Shown here: piece after piece, positions 40,501 through 49,355 of the stretch
How the letters are laid out: the number at the start of each line of letters is the position of its first letter
Numbering within the stretch: position 1 is the first letter of the stretch
IMG/VR virus record: IMGVR_UViG_3300025889_018102
Location: 62,001 to 126,000 of that record
DNA length: 64,000 bases
DNA from: a virus
Direction: 5' to 3' (one strand)
Made by a program: the position numbers and the translations under genes
Notes under the pieces: generated by a model
Told to the model about the DNA's origin: nothing
The model's input: the letters and a program-made list of their open reading frames with translations, nothing else
Database searches by the model: none

Positions 40501-43408
40501 AGTTCAGGGGTCTGGTATTACATTGACTGGATTAACAGGTGAAGGTGCTACTCCTACTATAGCAGCTAATGTTACATCGGTAGGTACTTTCATAGGTACT
40601 GTTTCTAATACTAACTTGTTAAGTAGTATTTTACAAGTTGATGGAACGGGATCTACTTTAGATGCTGATTTACTAGATGGAGAACAGGGTACATATTATT
40701 TAGATTTTACAAATGCAACTAATAAACCAGATCCAGTAATCACAGTAACAATGACCGGAGATGTAACTGGTTCAGCATCAGCAACATTACAGGATTTAGC
40801 TTCAAACACTATTTCTATAGCAACTACAATAGCTGCTGATAGTGTAGCTTTAGGTACTGATACTACTGGATCTTATACAGATCGAGTTATTCAAGGTACA
40901 GGTATTACAGCTACTGGAACAGCAGATGAAGGAAATGTAATAACTGTTGGACTTACTAATACTGGGGTTTCTGCTGCCACATATGGTAATGCAACTATTG
41001 TACCAGTTATAACAGTAGATGCACAAGGTAGAATTACAACAGCAGCGAATGTTTCTATTTCATTCCCTGAAAGTACAACAGATTATAATGATTTAACTAA
41101 TAAACCAGCAGCAAATATATTATTAACAGGTGATGTAACTGGTTCTGCTAATGCTCTTTTAACAGCAGATTCAACAATTTTATCTATTAATACAGCTTTA
41201 AATGCAACAGGAGTTTCTGCTACCACATATGGTAATGCAACTATTGTTCCTGTATTTACTGTAGGTTCTGATGGTCGTATAACATCAGCAGCTAATGTTG
41301 AAATATCTGCTGGTGGTGGTTCTTCAGTTTTTGCTGTTACTGCTACTGATAATATAGCTAGTTGTACATCTGGTTCTTCAACTACTGGTAGCTATAATTT
41401 CTTTGCCGGTACTTGTGCTGGATTAAGTACTACTACAGGTAGTTATAATAACTTTATTGGTTTTAATTCTGGGTATTGTAATACCACAGGTAGTGATAAT
41501 AACTTTTTTGGTAATCAAGCTGGATATAATAACACCACAGGTATTCACAATTTCTTTGCTGGTATGTGTGCTGGTTATGGTAACACTACTGGTTCATATA
41601 ATACGTTTATAGGTCGAGAAGCTGGGGATAGTAATACATTTGGTTGCCATAATAACTTTATTGGGTTCCAGGCTGGATATTGTAATACCACAGGTAGTTG
41701 TAATAACTTTATTGGTCGAGAAGCTGGAAGTAGTAATACATTTGGTTGTTATAATAACTTTTTTGGTTTTCTTGCTGGATTTTATAATATTACAGGTAGT
41801 TGTAATAACTTTATAGGTTATCAAGCTGGATATTGTAATACCACAGGTAATAATAATAACTTCTTTGGTTTATTTGCTGGATGTTTTAATACCACAGGTA
41901 GTAATAATAACTTTATAGGTACTTGTGCTGGATATTGTAATACCACAGGTTCTACTAATAACTTTATGGGGTGTGCAGCTGGATATAAAAATACCACAGG
42001 TTCTAGTAATACCTTTTTTGGTAATCAAGCTGGATATAATAACACCACAGGAGTAAATAATACCTTTATTAGTTCTCAAGCTGGATATTGTAATACCACG
42101 GGGAATGATAATAACTTTTTTGGTAGACAAACGGGTTATAGTAATACCACAGGTTGTTATAATACCTTTATCGGTTTTTGTGCTGGATATAGTAATACCA
42201 TAGGTAACTATAATAACTTTATTGGTTATTGTGCTGGATATAATAATTCTACAGGAGGAGCTAATAACTTTTTTGGTCTATGTGCTGGATATTCTAATAC
42301 CACAGGTTGTTGTAATAACTTTATTGGTCATTCTGCTGGATCTTGTAATACCATAGGTAATAATAATAACTTTATTGGTCAGAATACTGGATATTGTAAT
42401 ACCACGGGGAGTGATAATAACTTTATAGGTTCTCAAGCTGGATATTTTAATACCACAGGTAGTTGTAATAACTTTTTTGGTGCATGTGCTGGACGTGCTA
42501 ATACCACAGGCTGTTATAATAACTTTTTTGGTAATCAAGCTGGACGTTCTAATACCACAGGTTGTTATAATAACTTTATTGGTTTTTATTCTGGATATTT
42601 TAATACCACAGGTAATCATAATAACTTTTTTGGTATTTTTGCAGGAAATTATAATACCACAGGTAGTAATAATAACTTTTCTGGTTATTATGCTGGATTT
42701 TGTAATACCACAGGTAGTTGTAATAACTTTTTTGGTAGACAAACGGGTTATAGTAATACTACAGGTTGTTACAATAATTTTATAGGTTCTTGTGCTGGAT
42801 ATAGTAATACCACAGGTAATTGTAATTTCTTCGCCGGTTTTTGTGCTGCTTATAATAATACAACAGCATCTAATGCAATCGCTATAGGAAATTCAGTTGA
42901 TATTGCAGATGATAATTCTGTAGCAATTGGTTACCAATCATCATCACCAACAAAAGGTAAATATAGTTTTGCTTCTGGTAGATTTGCTAGCAATGGAGAT
43001 GCACAAACAGGTTCTTATGTATTAAGATCAGATACTATAAACGCAACTTCTGAAGTAGTAACTACTAATAATAGTGCAGCAGATGCAACAAATCAAATCA
43101 TTTTACCTGACAACTCAGCATATTCATTCTTAGGTTCTATTATTGCAAGACAACAAGCTGCTGGCGGATCAGATTATGCTGCATGGGAAATTAAAGGTGC
43201 TATCATAAGAAATGGAAATGCCGCAGCAACTACATTAGGAAGCTACAATATCAATACATTAAGCAAAACAGCAGGAGCTACTAGTTGGAGCATTGCATTA
43301 TCCGCTGATACTACAAATGGTGGACTTGCTATAACTGTTACCGGTGCAGCATCAACTAATATTAGATGGGTTGCTTCAATAAATACTAGCGAAGTTGTAT
43401 ATGCATAG
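37574..43408 (+). CDS. Tail fibre 2, giant two-repeat-type fibre
   Basis: The 1944-residue protein has a GSPLTNSEVDNNFSNLN start common to phage fibres. An array of 129-residue repeats follows at about 90-1110 (VTMTGDVTGSASATLQDLAS; DTTGAYVANL; DADLLDGQQGTYYLDFTN), with seven DLLDG motifs. About 28 NTTG/AGY-type short repeats follow (about 1250-1770). The end (about 1770-1944) is a different, compact domain (AIAIGNSVDIADDNSVAIGY, then GSDYAAWEIKGAIIRNG) without S74. It is likely a long tail fibre. Repeats are nearly identical in DNA, so length should vary readily. Confidence 0.85.
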   Translation: MTDITLRLVKGSPLTNSEVDNNFSNLNITKVELGGDLTNTISVPLVGGLQGRTVANVDPSTGQALIWISSESSWKPGNILYNNIENAPAANILLTGDVTGSANAILEANSTIISISTTIAPNSIDLGTDTTGAYVANLVQGSGITLSGLTGEGATPTIAANVISVGTFTGAVSNVNLLNSILQVDGTGSTLDADLLDGQQGTYYLDFTNTTNKPDPVVTVTMTGDVTGSASATLQDLASNTISIATTIAADSVALGTDTTGAYVANLIQGSGITLTGLTGEGATPTIAANVISVGTFTGTVSNTNLLSSILQEDGTGSGLDADLLDGQQGSYYLDFTNATNKPDPVVTVTMTGDVTGSASATLQDLASNTISIATTIAADSVALGTDTTGAYVANLVQGSGITLSELTGEGATPTIAANVISVGTFIGTVSNTNLLSSILQVDGTGSGLDADLLDGQQGTYYLDYTNTTNKPAANIVLTGDVTGSANAILTASSTIISLSTSVSPTLFDTESWTNTCSSPQIVTGNVTFEGNVNFTGNVTTISANNLIIQDNFIYLNNASEETNIDLGFAGNYNDGTYRHAGFFRDASDDGIWKVFDQYLPEPDAEVNVDTSNASFRLANFAANIVYTNSINVTSSAVVENLNSDLLDGQQGTYYLDFTNATNKPDPVITVTMTGDVTGSASATLQDLASNTISIATTIAADSVALGSDTTGTYVANLIQGSGITLTGLTGEGATPTIAANVISVGTFTGTVSNTNLLSSILQVDGTGSTLDADLLDGQQGTYYLDFTNATNKPDPVVTVTMTGDVTGSASATLQDLASNTISIATTIASNSVDLGTDTTGAYVASLVQGSGITLSGLTGEGATPTIAANVTSVGTFIGAVSNVNLLNSILQVDGTGSGLDADLLDGQQGTYYLDFTNATNKPDPVVTVTMTGDVTGSASATLQDLASNTISIATTIASNSVDLGTDTTGAYVANLVQGSGITLTGLTGEGATPTIAANVTSVGTFIGTVSNTNLLSSILQVDGTGSTLDADLLDGEQGTYYLDFTNATNKPDPVITVTMTGDVTGSASATLQDLASNTISIATTIAADSVALGTDTTGSYTDRVIQGTGITATGTADEGNVITVGLTNTGVSAATYGNATIVPVITVDAQGRITTAANVSISFPESTTDYNDLTNKPAANILLTGDVTGSANALLTADSTILSINTALNATGVSATTYGNATIVPVFTVGSDGRITSAANVEISAGGGSSVFAVTATDNIASCTSGSSTTGSYNFFAGTCAGLSTTTGSYNNFIGFNSGYCNTTGSDNNFFGNQAGYNNTTGIHNFFAGMCAGYGNTTGSYNTFIGREAGDSNTFGCHNNFIGFQAGYCNTTGSCNNFIGREAGSSNTFGCYNNFFGFLAGFYNITGSCNNFIGYQAGYCNTTGNNNNFFGLFAGCFNTTGSNNNFIGTCAGYCNTTGSTNNFMGCAAGYKNTTGSSNTFFGNQAGYNNTTGVNNTFISSQAGYCNTTGNDNNFFGRQTGYSNTTGCYNTFIGFCAGYSNTIGNYNNFIGYCAGYNNSTGGANNFFGLCAGYSNTTGCCNNFIGHSAGSCNTIGNNNNFIGQNTGYCNTTGSDNNFIGSQAGYFNTTGSCNNFFGACAGRANTTGCYNNFFGNQAGRSNTTGCYNNFIGFYSGYFNTTGNHNNFFGIFAGNYNTTGSNNNFSGYYAGFCNTTGSCNNFFGRQTGYSNTTGCYNNFIGSCAGYSNTTGNCNFFAGFCAAYNNTTASNAIAIGNSVDIADDNSVAIGYQSSSPTKGKYSFASGRFASNGDAQTGSYVLRSDTINATSEVVTTNNSAADATNQIILPDNSAYSFLGSIIARQQAAGGSDYAAWEIKGAIIRNGNAAATTLGSYNINTLSKTAGATSWSIALSADTTNGGLAITVTGAASTNIRWVASINTSEVVYA
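37850..40900 (+). repeat. 387-bp repeat array in fibre 2
   Basis: Long coding repeats recur with a period of 387 bases (129 residues), as seen between 38214 and 38601 and between 39954 and 40341. Long stretches are nearly identical in DNA, including the segment encoding VTMTGDVTGSASATLQDLAS. Confidence 0.9.
41335..42885 (+). repeat. Fibre repeat array 2 (short NTTG/AGY units)
   Basis: Roughly 28 short units of about 54 bases, the same family as arrays 1 and 3. Variable codons within units are mostly of the form xxT (TGT, AGT, AAT, TAT, GAT). Confidence 0.9.
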
Positions 43409-43417
43409 GGGAATTAG

Positions 43418-46400
43418 ATGGGTTCAATAAACATTGATAATACAGGATCTGGAAGTGCTATTACTTTAAGTAGTGATGGTACTGATCTTCTTGTTAATGG
43501 CTCTACTGTAGGTGGTGGTGGTTCTTCAGATTATAATGATTTAACTAATAAACCAGCAGCAAATATATTATTAACAGGTAATATCACAGGTTCTTCTAAT
43601 GTTTTATTAGAAGCTAATACAAATATAATTAGTATCGATACTACTTTAGAAAATACAGGAGTAACAGCTACCACATATGGTAATGCAACTATTGTTCCTG
43701 TTATAACAGTAGATGAACAAGGTAGAATTACATCAGCAGCTAATGTAGAGATATCTGCTGGTGGTGGTGGAGGTTCTTCAGTTTTTTCAGTAACAGCTAC
43801 TGATAATATCATTAGCTGTACATCTGGTTCTACAACTACTGGCAGCTACAATTTCTTTGTTGGTACTAGTGCTGGATTATGTACCACTACAGGTAGCTAT
43901 AACACATTTATTGGTTATCAAGCTGGATGCAAAATTTCATATGGTACCAATAACACATTTATTGGTTATCAAGCTGGATTAAGTAGTACAAATGCATGTA
44001 ATAATAACTTTTTTGGTTATCAAGCTGGAACTAGTAATACTGGAGGTGATTTTAATAACTTTTTTGGTTATCAAGCTGGATGTGCTAATACTTCAGGTAA
44101 TTTAAATAACTTTTTTGGTTGTCAAACTGGATATTGTAATACCACAGGTGATTGTAATAACTTTTTTGGTCCTCAAGCGGGATATTGTAATACCTCAGGT
44201 GCACATAATAACTTTTTTGGTTATCGTGCTGGATATCGTAATACTACAGGTAGCTGTAACACATTTATTGGTGCTAGTTCTGGATATGATAATACCACAG
44301 GTATTTATAATAACTTTATTGGTGTTAATGCTGGATCTAATAATACCTACGGTTCTGATAATAACTTTATTGGTTCTAATGCTGGATTTTGTAATACCAC
44401 AGGTTGTTATAATAACTTTTTTGGTAGTTGTGCTGGATATAAAAATACCACAGGTAATTATAATAACTTTTTTGGACTTAATGCTGGATCTTGTAATACC
44501 ACAGGTAGTGATAATAACTTTTTTGGTTATAACGCTGGATGTTCTAATACCACAGGTAGTAATAATATCTTTATAGGTACTTTTGCTGGAGAAGGTAATA
44601 CTACAGGTAGTAATAATACCTTTATAGGTGATCAAGCTGGACGTAATAATACCTACGGTTGTTATAATAACTTTTTTGGTTGGCGAGCTGGACTTAATGT
44701 AACCACGGGTAGTAACAACCTTGCCGCTGGTACATGTGCTCTTATAAACGCAACAGGAAATTATAATACAGTTATAGGTAATTTTGCACGAGGTTGTGGC
44801 TGTCGTAATGTTATTGCCGGTTATTGCGCTTCTAGTGACAGCTCTACTAATGTTGATAATGTAATTATAGGTTTTAATGCAGGAAGCACCAGTGGATCTG
44901 GAGCTAATTATAATACAATTATTGGTTCTTGTGCTGGTGCGTGTTCTACAGGTACAGTATGTAGTGCTTTTTATGGATTTGAAGCAGGTTTTGCACAAAA
45001 CGGGTTAGAATGCCATAATAGTTTTTTTGGTACTCAAGCTGGACGCAATAGTTGCGGATCATTTAATACTTTTGTTGGTTCTTGTGCGGGTTATAATTCT
45101 GCATATGGTGACTATACTACCGCGGTAGGATTTAATGCGGGTAGAAATAATGCTGGTTATGGTAGTTATTTGGGTGCATATGCTGGATATTCTGATACAG
45201 GTGATAGCTATAATAGTTTTATAGGTTATCAAGCTGGATATTATACTACAGGTAGTTATAATACCTTTATTGGTAGTTGTGCTGGATATTGTAATACCTC
45301 AGGTAGTTATAATAACTTTTTTGGGTTTTGTGCTGGATTTTCTAATACCACAGGTAGTTGTAATAACTTTTTTGGTTATAATGCTGGATCTAGTAATACC
45401 ACAGGTAGTTATAATAACTTTTTTGGTCTGAATGCTGGATGTTCTAATTGCATAGGTAGTTATAATAACTTTATTGGTTATAACGTTGGATATTGTAATA
45501 CCACAGGTTGTTATAATAACTTTTTTGGTTATTATGCTGGATTTTCTAATACCACAGGTTCTTGTAATAATTTTATTGGTTTTCTAGCTGGATGTAAAAA
45601 TACCACAGGTAATTGTAATAACTTTATCGGTTTATGGGCTGGATTTTATAATTCTACAGGTAGTAGTAATAACTTTATTGGTCGAGGAACTGGATATAAT
45701 AATACCACAGGTAGTTGTAATAACTTTTTTGGTTTTTGTGCTGGATATGATAATTCTTCAGGGTGTTATAATAACTTTATGGGTTATCAAGCTGGGGCTA
45801 ATAATACCACAGGTTGTTATAATAACTTTTTTGGTTATTATGCTGGACTTTGTAATACCACAGGTAGTAGTAATAACTTTTTTGGTATTTATGCTGGATA
45901 TAAAAATACCACAGGTAGTAATAATAACTTTATTGGTTCTAATGCTGGTTATTGTAATACTTCAGGTTATTATAATAACTTTATTGGTTATAGTGCTGGA
46001 AATTATAATACCATAGGTGGTTCTAATAACTTTATTGGGCCAAGTGCTGGATATTGTAATACTACAGGTGGTTTTAATAACTTTATTGGTAATAATGCTG
46101 GATTTTCTAATACTACAGGTACAAATAATAACTTTATTGGTTATTTTGCTGGATATAGTAATACCACAGGTAGTGATAATAACTTTTTTGGTACTAGTGC
46201 TGGATATTGTAATACCACAGGTAGTGATAATAATTTTATTGGTTATCTAGCTGGATATGCTAATACCACAGGTTATTTTAATAACTTTATTGGTAATCAA
46301 GCTGGATGTTCTAATACCACAGGTTGTTATAATAACTTTATTGGTTCTAATGCTGGACAGTATAATACCGAAGGTGGAGCTAATAACTTTTATGGTAATG

Positions 46401-47038
46401 CTGCTGGATATTGTAATACTACAGGTTGTTATAATACCTTTATCGGTTCTAATGCTGGATATTTTAACACAATTGGGGCTTATAATGCATCTTTTGGATT
46501 TTGTGCTGGACATTGTAATACCACAGGAAATTGTAATACTTTTATAGGACCTTATAGTGGACTCAGCGCAACAACTGGAGAAAATAATTCTACATTAGGT
46601 TATTATGCAGGTGGTGATGGAACAACTGGACTATGTAATCTAGCAGGAGTAAGCAATCACGTTGTAATTGGTAATTCTAGTATTACAAATGCATTAATAC
46701 AAGTTGGTTGGACAACAGTTTCTGATATTAGAGATAAACATATCTTTGGCAATGTACCACATGGTAGATGTTTTCTACAAGGTATTACACCAATTGAATT
46801 TTCATTCAAAAATAGAACAACTAATGAAATCACAGACAACAAACGTAGATATGGTTTTTCAGCACAAGAAATACGTAAATTAGAAGATGATAAGAAGATC
46901 TTAGTATCAGATCTATCAGAAGAAAAATTAGGTTTAACTGGTGATTACTTAATACCGATTTTAGTTAATGCAATCAAAGAATTAAACAATGAAATTGACT
47001 CATTAAAAACAAGGATAAATACATTAGAAACTAAATAA
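43418..47038 (+). CDS. Tail fibre 3 with long NTTG array and S74 chaperone
   Basis: The 1206-residue protein has a short N-terminal segment (VNGSTVGGGG, then GNITGSSNVLLEA), roughly fifty NTTGxxNNFIGxxAGY repeats (about 140-1050), and a C-terminal S74 domain almost identical to that of fibre 1 (VSDIRDKHIFG; RRYGFSAQE; YLIPILVNAIKEL). Around residues 425-600 the repeats become irregular and glycine/cysteine-rich. The protein lacks the adapter-like N-terminus of fibre 2, so it may be attached to fibre 2 or be an alternative tip. Cysteine is unusually frequent. Confidence 0.85.
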   Translation: MGSINIDNTGSGSAITLSSDGTDLLVNGSTVGGGGSSDYNDLTNKPAANILLTGNITGSSNVLLEANTNIISIDTTLENTGVTATTYGNATIVPVITVDEQGRITSAANVEISAGGGGGSSVFSVTATDNIISCTSGSTTTGSYNFFVGTSAGLCTTTGSYNTFIGYQAGCKISYGTNNTFIGYQAGLSSTNACNNNFFGYQAGTSNTGGDFNNFFGYQAGCANTSGNLNNFFGCQTGYCNTTGDCNNFFGPQAGYCNTSGAHNNFFGYRAGYRNTTGSCNTFIGASSGYDNTTGIYNNFIGVNAGSNNTYGSDNNFIGSNAGFCNTTGCYNNFFGSCAGYKNTTGNYNNFFGLNAGSCNTTGSDNNFFGYNAGCSNTTGSNNIFIGTFAGEGNTTGSNNTFIGDQAGRNNTYGCYNNFFGWRAGLNVTTGSNNLAAGTCALINATGNYNTVIGNFARGCGCRNVIAGYCASSDSSTNVDNVIIGFNAGSTSGSGANYNTIIGSCAGACSTGTVCSAFYGFEAGFAQNGLECHNSFFGTQAGRNSCGSFNTFVGSCAGYNSAYGDYTTAVGFNAGRNNAGYGSYLGAYAGYSDTGDSYNSFIGYQAGYYTTGSYNTFIGSCAGYCNTSGSYNNFFGFCAGFSNTTGSCNNFFGYNAGSSNTTGSYNNFFGLNAGCSNCIGSYNNFIGYNVGYCNTTGCYNNFFGYYAGFSNTTGSCNNFIGFLAGCKNTTGNCNNFIGLWAGFYNSTGSSNNFIGRGTGYNNTTGSCNNFFGFCAGYDNSSGCYNNFMGYQAGANNTTGCYNNFFGYYAGLCNTTGSSNNFFGIYAGYKNTTGSNNNFIGSNAGYCNTSGYYNNFIGYSAGNYNTIGGSNNFIGPSAGYCNTTGGFNNFIGNNAGFSNTTGTNNNFIGYFAGYSNTTGSDNNFFGTSAGYCNTTGSDNNFIGYLAGYANTTGYFNNFIGNQAGCSNTTGCYNNFIGSNAGQYNTEGGANNFYGNAAGYCNTTGCYNTFIGSNAGYFNTIGAYNASFGFCAGHCNTTGNCNTFIGPYSGLSATTGENNSTLGYYAGGDGTTGLCNLAGVSNHVVIGNSSITNALIQVGWTTVSDIRDKHIFGNVPHGRCFLQGITPIEFSFKNRTTNEITDNKRRYGFSAQEIRKLEDDKKILVSDLSEEKLGLTGDYLIPILVNAIKELNNEIDSLKTRINTLETK
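43795..46560 (+). repeat. Fibre repeat array 3 (long short-unit array)
   Basis: About fifty units of the same 54-base family as arrays 1 and 2. The opening block at 43799-43867 is almost identical to 33826-33890 in fibre 1, and the end merges into the shared S74 region. Confidence 0.9.
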
Positions 47039-47053
47039 AATAATGAGAATTTG

Positions 47054-47698
47054 ATGAAAAAAATATTAATTGCTACACCATGTTTAGATCAAAAAGTTGA
47101 TGCTTATTTTGTTCATAGTTTATGTGAGTCAATAAAACTTGGACTAAAACACGATTTAGATATCAAATGTGTATTCCTAGCCAATGAGAGCATACTTCCC
47201 ATGGCTAGGAATGAATTGTTCAATCTTGCATATATAGAACAATATGATTGTATGGTTTTTATTGATGATGATGAATATTGGAATGAACAATATCTAATTG
47301 ATATCATTCTATCAGAAAAAGATGTTATATCTTTACCTGTAGTAAATAAAGGTGATAAAAATATTCAATATAACATCTTTTTAGAAACAACTTCTCCAGA
47401 ATCTGATTCTACAGATGGATATATAAAAACAAACAAAGCAGGAACTGGATTTCTAAAACTTTCAAAAAAAGTAATAGAAGATTTATGGATCTCCAACCCC
47501 GAGATATTTTTTAGAAATAAAGTACTAAAAAATATATGTGAATATGGATTCCATAAAGGATCTTTTGTTGGAGAAGATATAACTTTATCTAGAAAGATAA
47601 TTGAATTAGGTTATACTATTTGGGTCAATCCACATCATACAGTTTCACATATTGGTAATAAAATGTATAAAGGTAATTTTAAAAGTAGCATAAAATGA
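47054..47698 (+). CDS. GT-A-type glycosyltransferase
   Basis: I use the ATG at 47054 (a TTG lies one codon earlier). The 214-residue product has a GT2/GT-A pattern: KILIATPCLDQKVDAYF, MARNELFNLAYIEQYDCMVFIDDDEYW with the acidic metal-binding cluster, AGTGFLKLSKK, and VGEDITLSRKIIELGYTIWVNP, the acceptor-side ED motif. It would transfer a sugar from a nucleotide sugar. It is the first of four surface-modification genes lying between the fibres and the neck genes. It overlaps the next start by four bases. Confidence 0.8.
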   Translation: MKKILIATPCLDQKVDAYFVHSLCESIKLGLKHDLDIKCVFLANESILPMARNELFNLAYIEQYDCMVFIDDDEYWNEQYLIDIILSEKDVISLPVVNKGDKNIQYNIFLETTSPESDSTDGYIKTNKAGTGFLKLSKKVIEDLWISNPEIFFRNKVLKNICEYGFHKGSFVGEDITLSRKIIELGYTIWVNPHHTVSHIGNKMYKGNFKSSIK

Positions 47699-48441
47699 AT
47701 ACAATTGATATTGCTATGCCAACAATGTGGTTTGTTGATGGTTTTACAGATCTTCTCAATTCTTATATACAATCAGAATATATAAACAATATATTTTTAA
47801 TTGATAATAATAGAAACCATCGCCCAAAAAATCTACCAAAACATGAAAAATTAAATCTGATAGATTATGGTAGAAATATATATTGTAATCCAGCATGGAA
47901 TGAAGGATATTATAGATCACAAGCTGATATAATAGGATTATTTAGTGATGATGTTATAGTTCATGATGATATCTTTAAATTAGTAGCAGAGGCTGATATT
48001 ACAGATATTGATCTTATTGGAGTAGCTTTAAAAGGCACAGAAGATAATTTTCATATAGATGATTCATTTTATAACTCTGATACACTTTCCAAATTAGAAG
48101 TATTAAAGAGTCGTCCAATAGGTGAACAAGCATGGGCTTTTGGAACCTGTATGTTCGCTAAAAGAAAAACATATAAAGTTATACCTAGTCTATATCAAAT
48201 TTGGTATGGTGATGATTATCTAGTACAAAAAAGTAAAAACATTTATGTGTTAAAAACAAATAAGATAATAGGTGAAGTTTCTAAAACTTTAATGTGTCTA
48301 CATGATGATGAAGATGTGCAAAGAAGAATAGCATTGGATGCTTTAAATGTGTATAATTTTAATCATTTTAAAAATGGTAAGAATTGGGAAAATGTAACTG
48401 ATACATTGAAAGCAAGAACTAAATTTATATTGAAAAGGTAA
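47695..48441 (+). CDS. Second glycosyltransferase-like protein
   Basis: The 248-residue protein resembles family-2-like glycosyltransferases: IDIAMPTMWFVDGFTDLLNSY, FLIDNNRNHRP, NPAWNEGYYRSQADIIGLFSDDVIVHDD with a DD motif, GEQAWAFGTCMFAKRK, and IWYGDDYLVQ. Compared with the preceding gene it lacks the long DDDE run but keeps the SDD acidic pair. A sugar-transfer role is likely; the substrate is unknown. The four-base overlap couples it to its neighbour. Confidence 0.7.
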   Translation: MNTIDIAMPTMWFVDGFTDLLNSYIQSEYINNIFLIDNNRNHRPKNLPKHEKLNLIDYGRNIYCNPAWNEGYYRSQADIIGLFSDDVIVHDDIFKLVAEADITDIDLIGVALKGTEDNFHIDDSFYNSDTLSKLEVLKSRPIGEQAWAFGTCMFAKRKTYKVIPSLYQIWYGDDYLVQKSKNIYVLKTNKIIGEVSKTLMCLHDDEDVQRRIALDALNVYNFNHFKNGKNWENVTDTLKARTKFILKR

Positions 48442-48446
48442 TTATA

Positions 48447-49346
48447 ATGAAATACAGTATTTTTCATGTACAAGGTGGAATTGGTAAACATGTTGCTGCA
48501 ACTGCAGTTGCACAAACAATCAAAAATAATTATCCAGATAGAAAACTTATTGTTGTATGTGCCTATACAGATATCTTTATAAATTTAAAGTTTGTTGATA
48601 GAGTATATCAGTTGGGAAATACACAATACTTCTATCAAAATTATATCAAAGGTAAAGATTCTTTAATCTTTCATCATGAACCATATTTTACTACAGATCA
48701 TATCCATCAAAAAATGCCTTTAATTCAAAATTGGTGTAAGATGTATGGTCTTACTTATAATAACGAAAAACCCATTGTGAGGTTTAATAATATCCAAAAA
48801 GATTTATCAAGAAAATTTTGGAAGGTTAGTAATAAACCTATCATGGTTATTCATACAAATGGAGGATTGATTTCTTTAGATGCTAAACCCTATGCATGGA
48901 CTCGTGATATGCCAGAAAATTTAGCACAAAGAATAGTTGATCATTATAAAGATCAATATTACATTTATCAAATAACAAAACTCAATTCTCCTAAGTTAAA
49001 TGGTGCTACACATATATTTGCTACTCCAGAAAAATCTTTAACTATAATGGAGCTATTTAGCTTATTGATAAATACCAAAAAACGTGTATTAATAGATTCA
49101 TGTATGCAACATGCTGCTGCAGCATTAGATTGTAAGTCCACTGTATTGTGGAACGGAACAAGTCCAAAAGTATTTGGATATAAATTACATGATAATATTG
49201 AGACACAGATACCATATGAGTTTAAGTTACCAAAAAGTTATCTCTTCGATTTTGATTTTAATGGAAATGAAGTAGAATATCCTTTTGGTGAACAAGAAGA
49301 ATTATTTAATTTTAACGATATAATACAATCAATAGATAACCAATGA
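48447..49346 (+). CDS. GT-B-type glycosyltransferase (family 9/heptosyltransferase-like)
   Basis: The 299-residue protein has a two-domain GT-B layout. The N-terminal IFHVQGGIGKHVAATAVAQTIKNNYPDRKLIVV resembles the start of GT9 or ADP-heptose transferases. The C-terminal IMVIHTNGG, ATPEKSLTIMELFSLLINTKKRVLIDSCMQHAAAALDCKSTVLWNGTSPKVFGY segments resemble the GT9 nucleotide-sugar site (DS-x-xQH...K..VLW..T.P). It likely transfers a sugar onto a surface glycan or onto virion proteins. Confidence 0.72.
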   Translation: MKYSIFHVQGGIGKHVAATAVAQTIKNNYPDRKLIVVCAYTDIFINLKFVDRVYQLGNTQYFYQNYIKGKDSLIFHHEPYFTTDHIHQKMPLIQNWCKMYGLTYNNEKPIVRFNNIQKDLSRKFWKVSNKPIMVIHTNGGLISLDAKPYAWTRDMPENLAQRIVDHYKDQYYIYQITKLNSPKLNGATHIFATPEKSLTIMELFSLLINTKKRVLIDSCMQHAAAALDCKSTVLWNGTSPKVFGYKLHDNIETQIPYEFKLPKSYLFDFDFNGNEVEYPFGEQEELFNFNDIIQSIDNQ

Positions 49347-49355
49347 GGTATAAAC

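Noticed and set aside
41594-46513. Long open frames on the minus strand and in other plus frames across the fibre arrays
   Set aside because: They are by-products of the repeated 54-base unit, whose length is a multiple of three and which lacks stops in several frames. Products are low-complexity (ITTCGITISS, VIPQVVIITFLV) with no ribosome binding sites.
33085-46560. CRISPR array
   Set aside because: Regular spacing of about 54 bases with shared cores might mimic a repeat-spacer pattern, but the frame is coding throughout, repeats are imperfect and the variable parts are single codons.
33085-46560. Diversity-generating retroelement target
   Set aside because: Variable codons recall DGR targets, but no reverse transcriptase, no Avd and no template repeat is visible in the window, and variation is spread over all units rather than one C-terminal region. 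Kept only as a codon-pattern observation.
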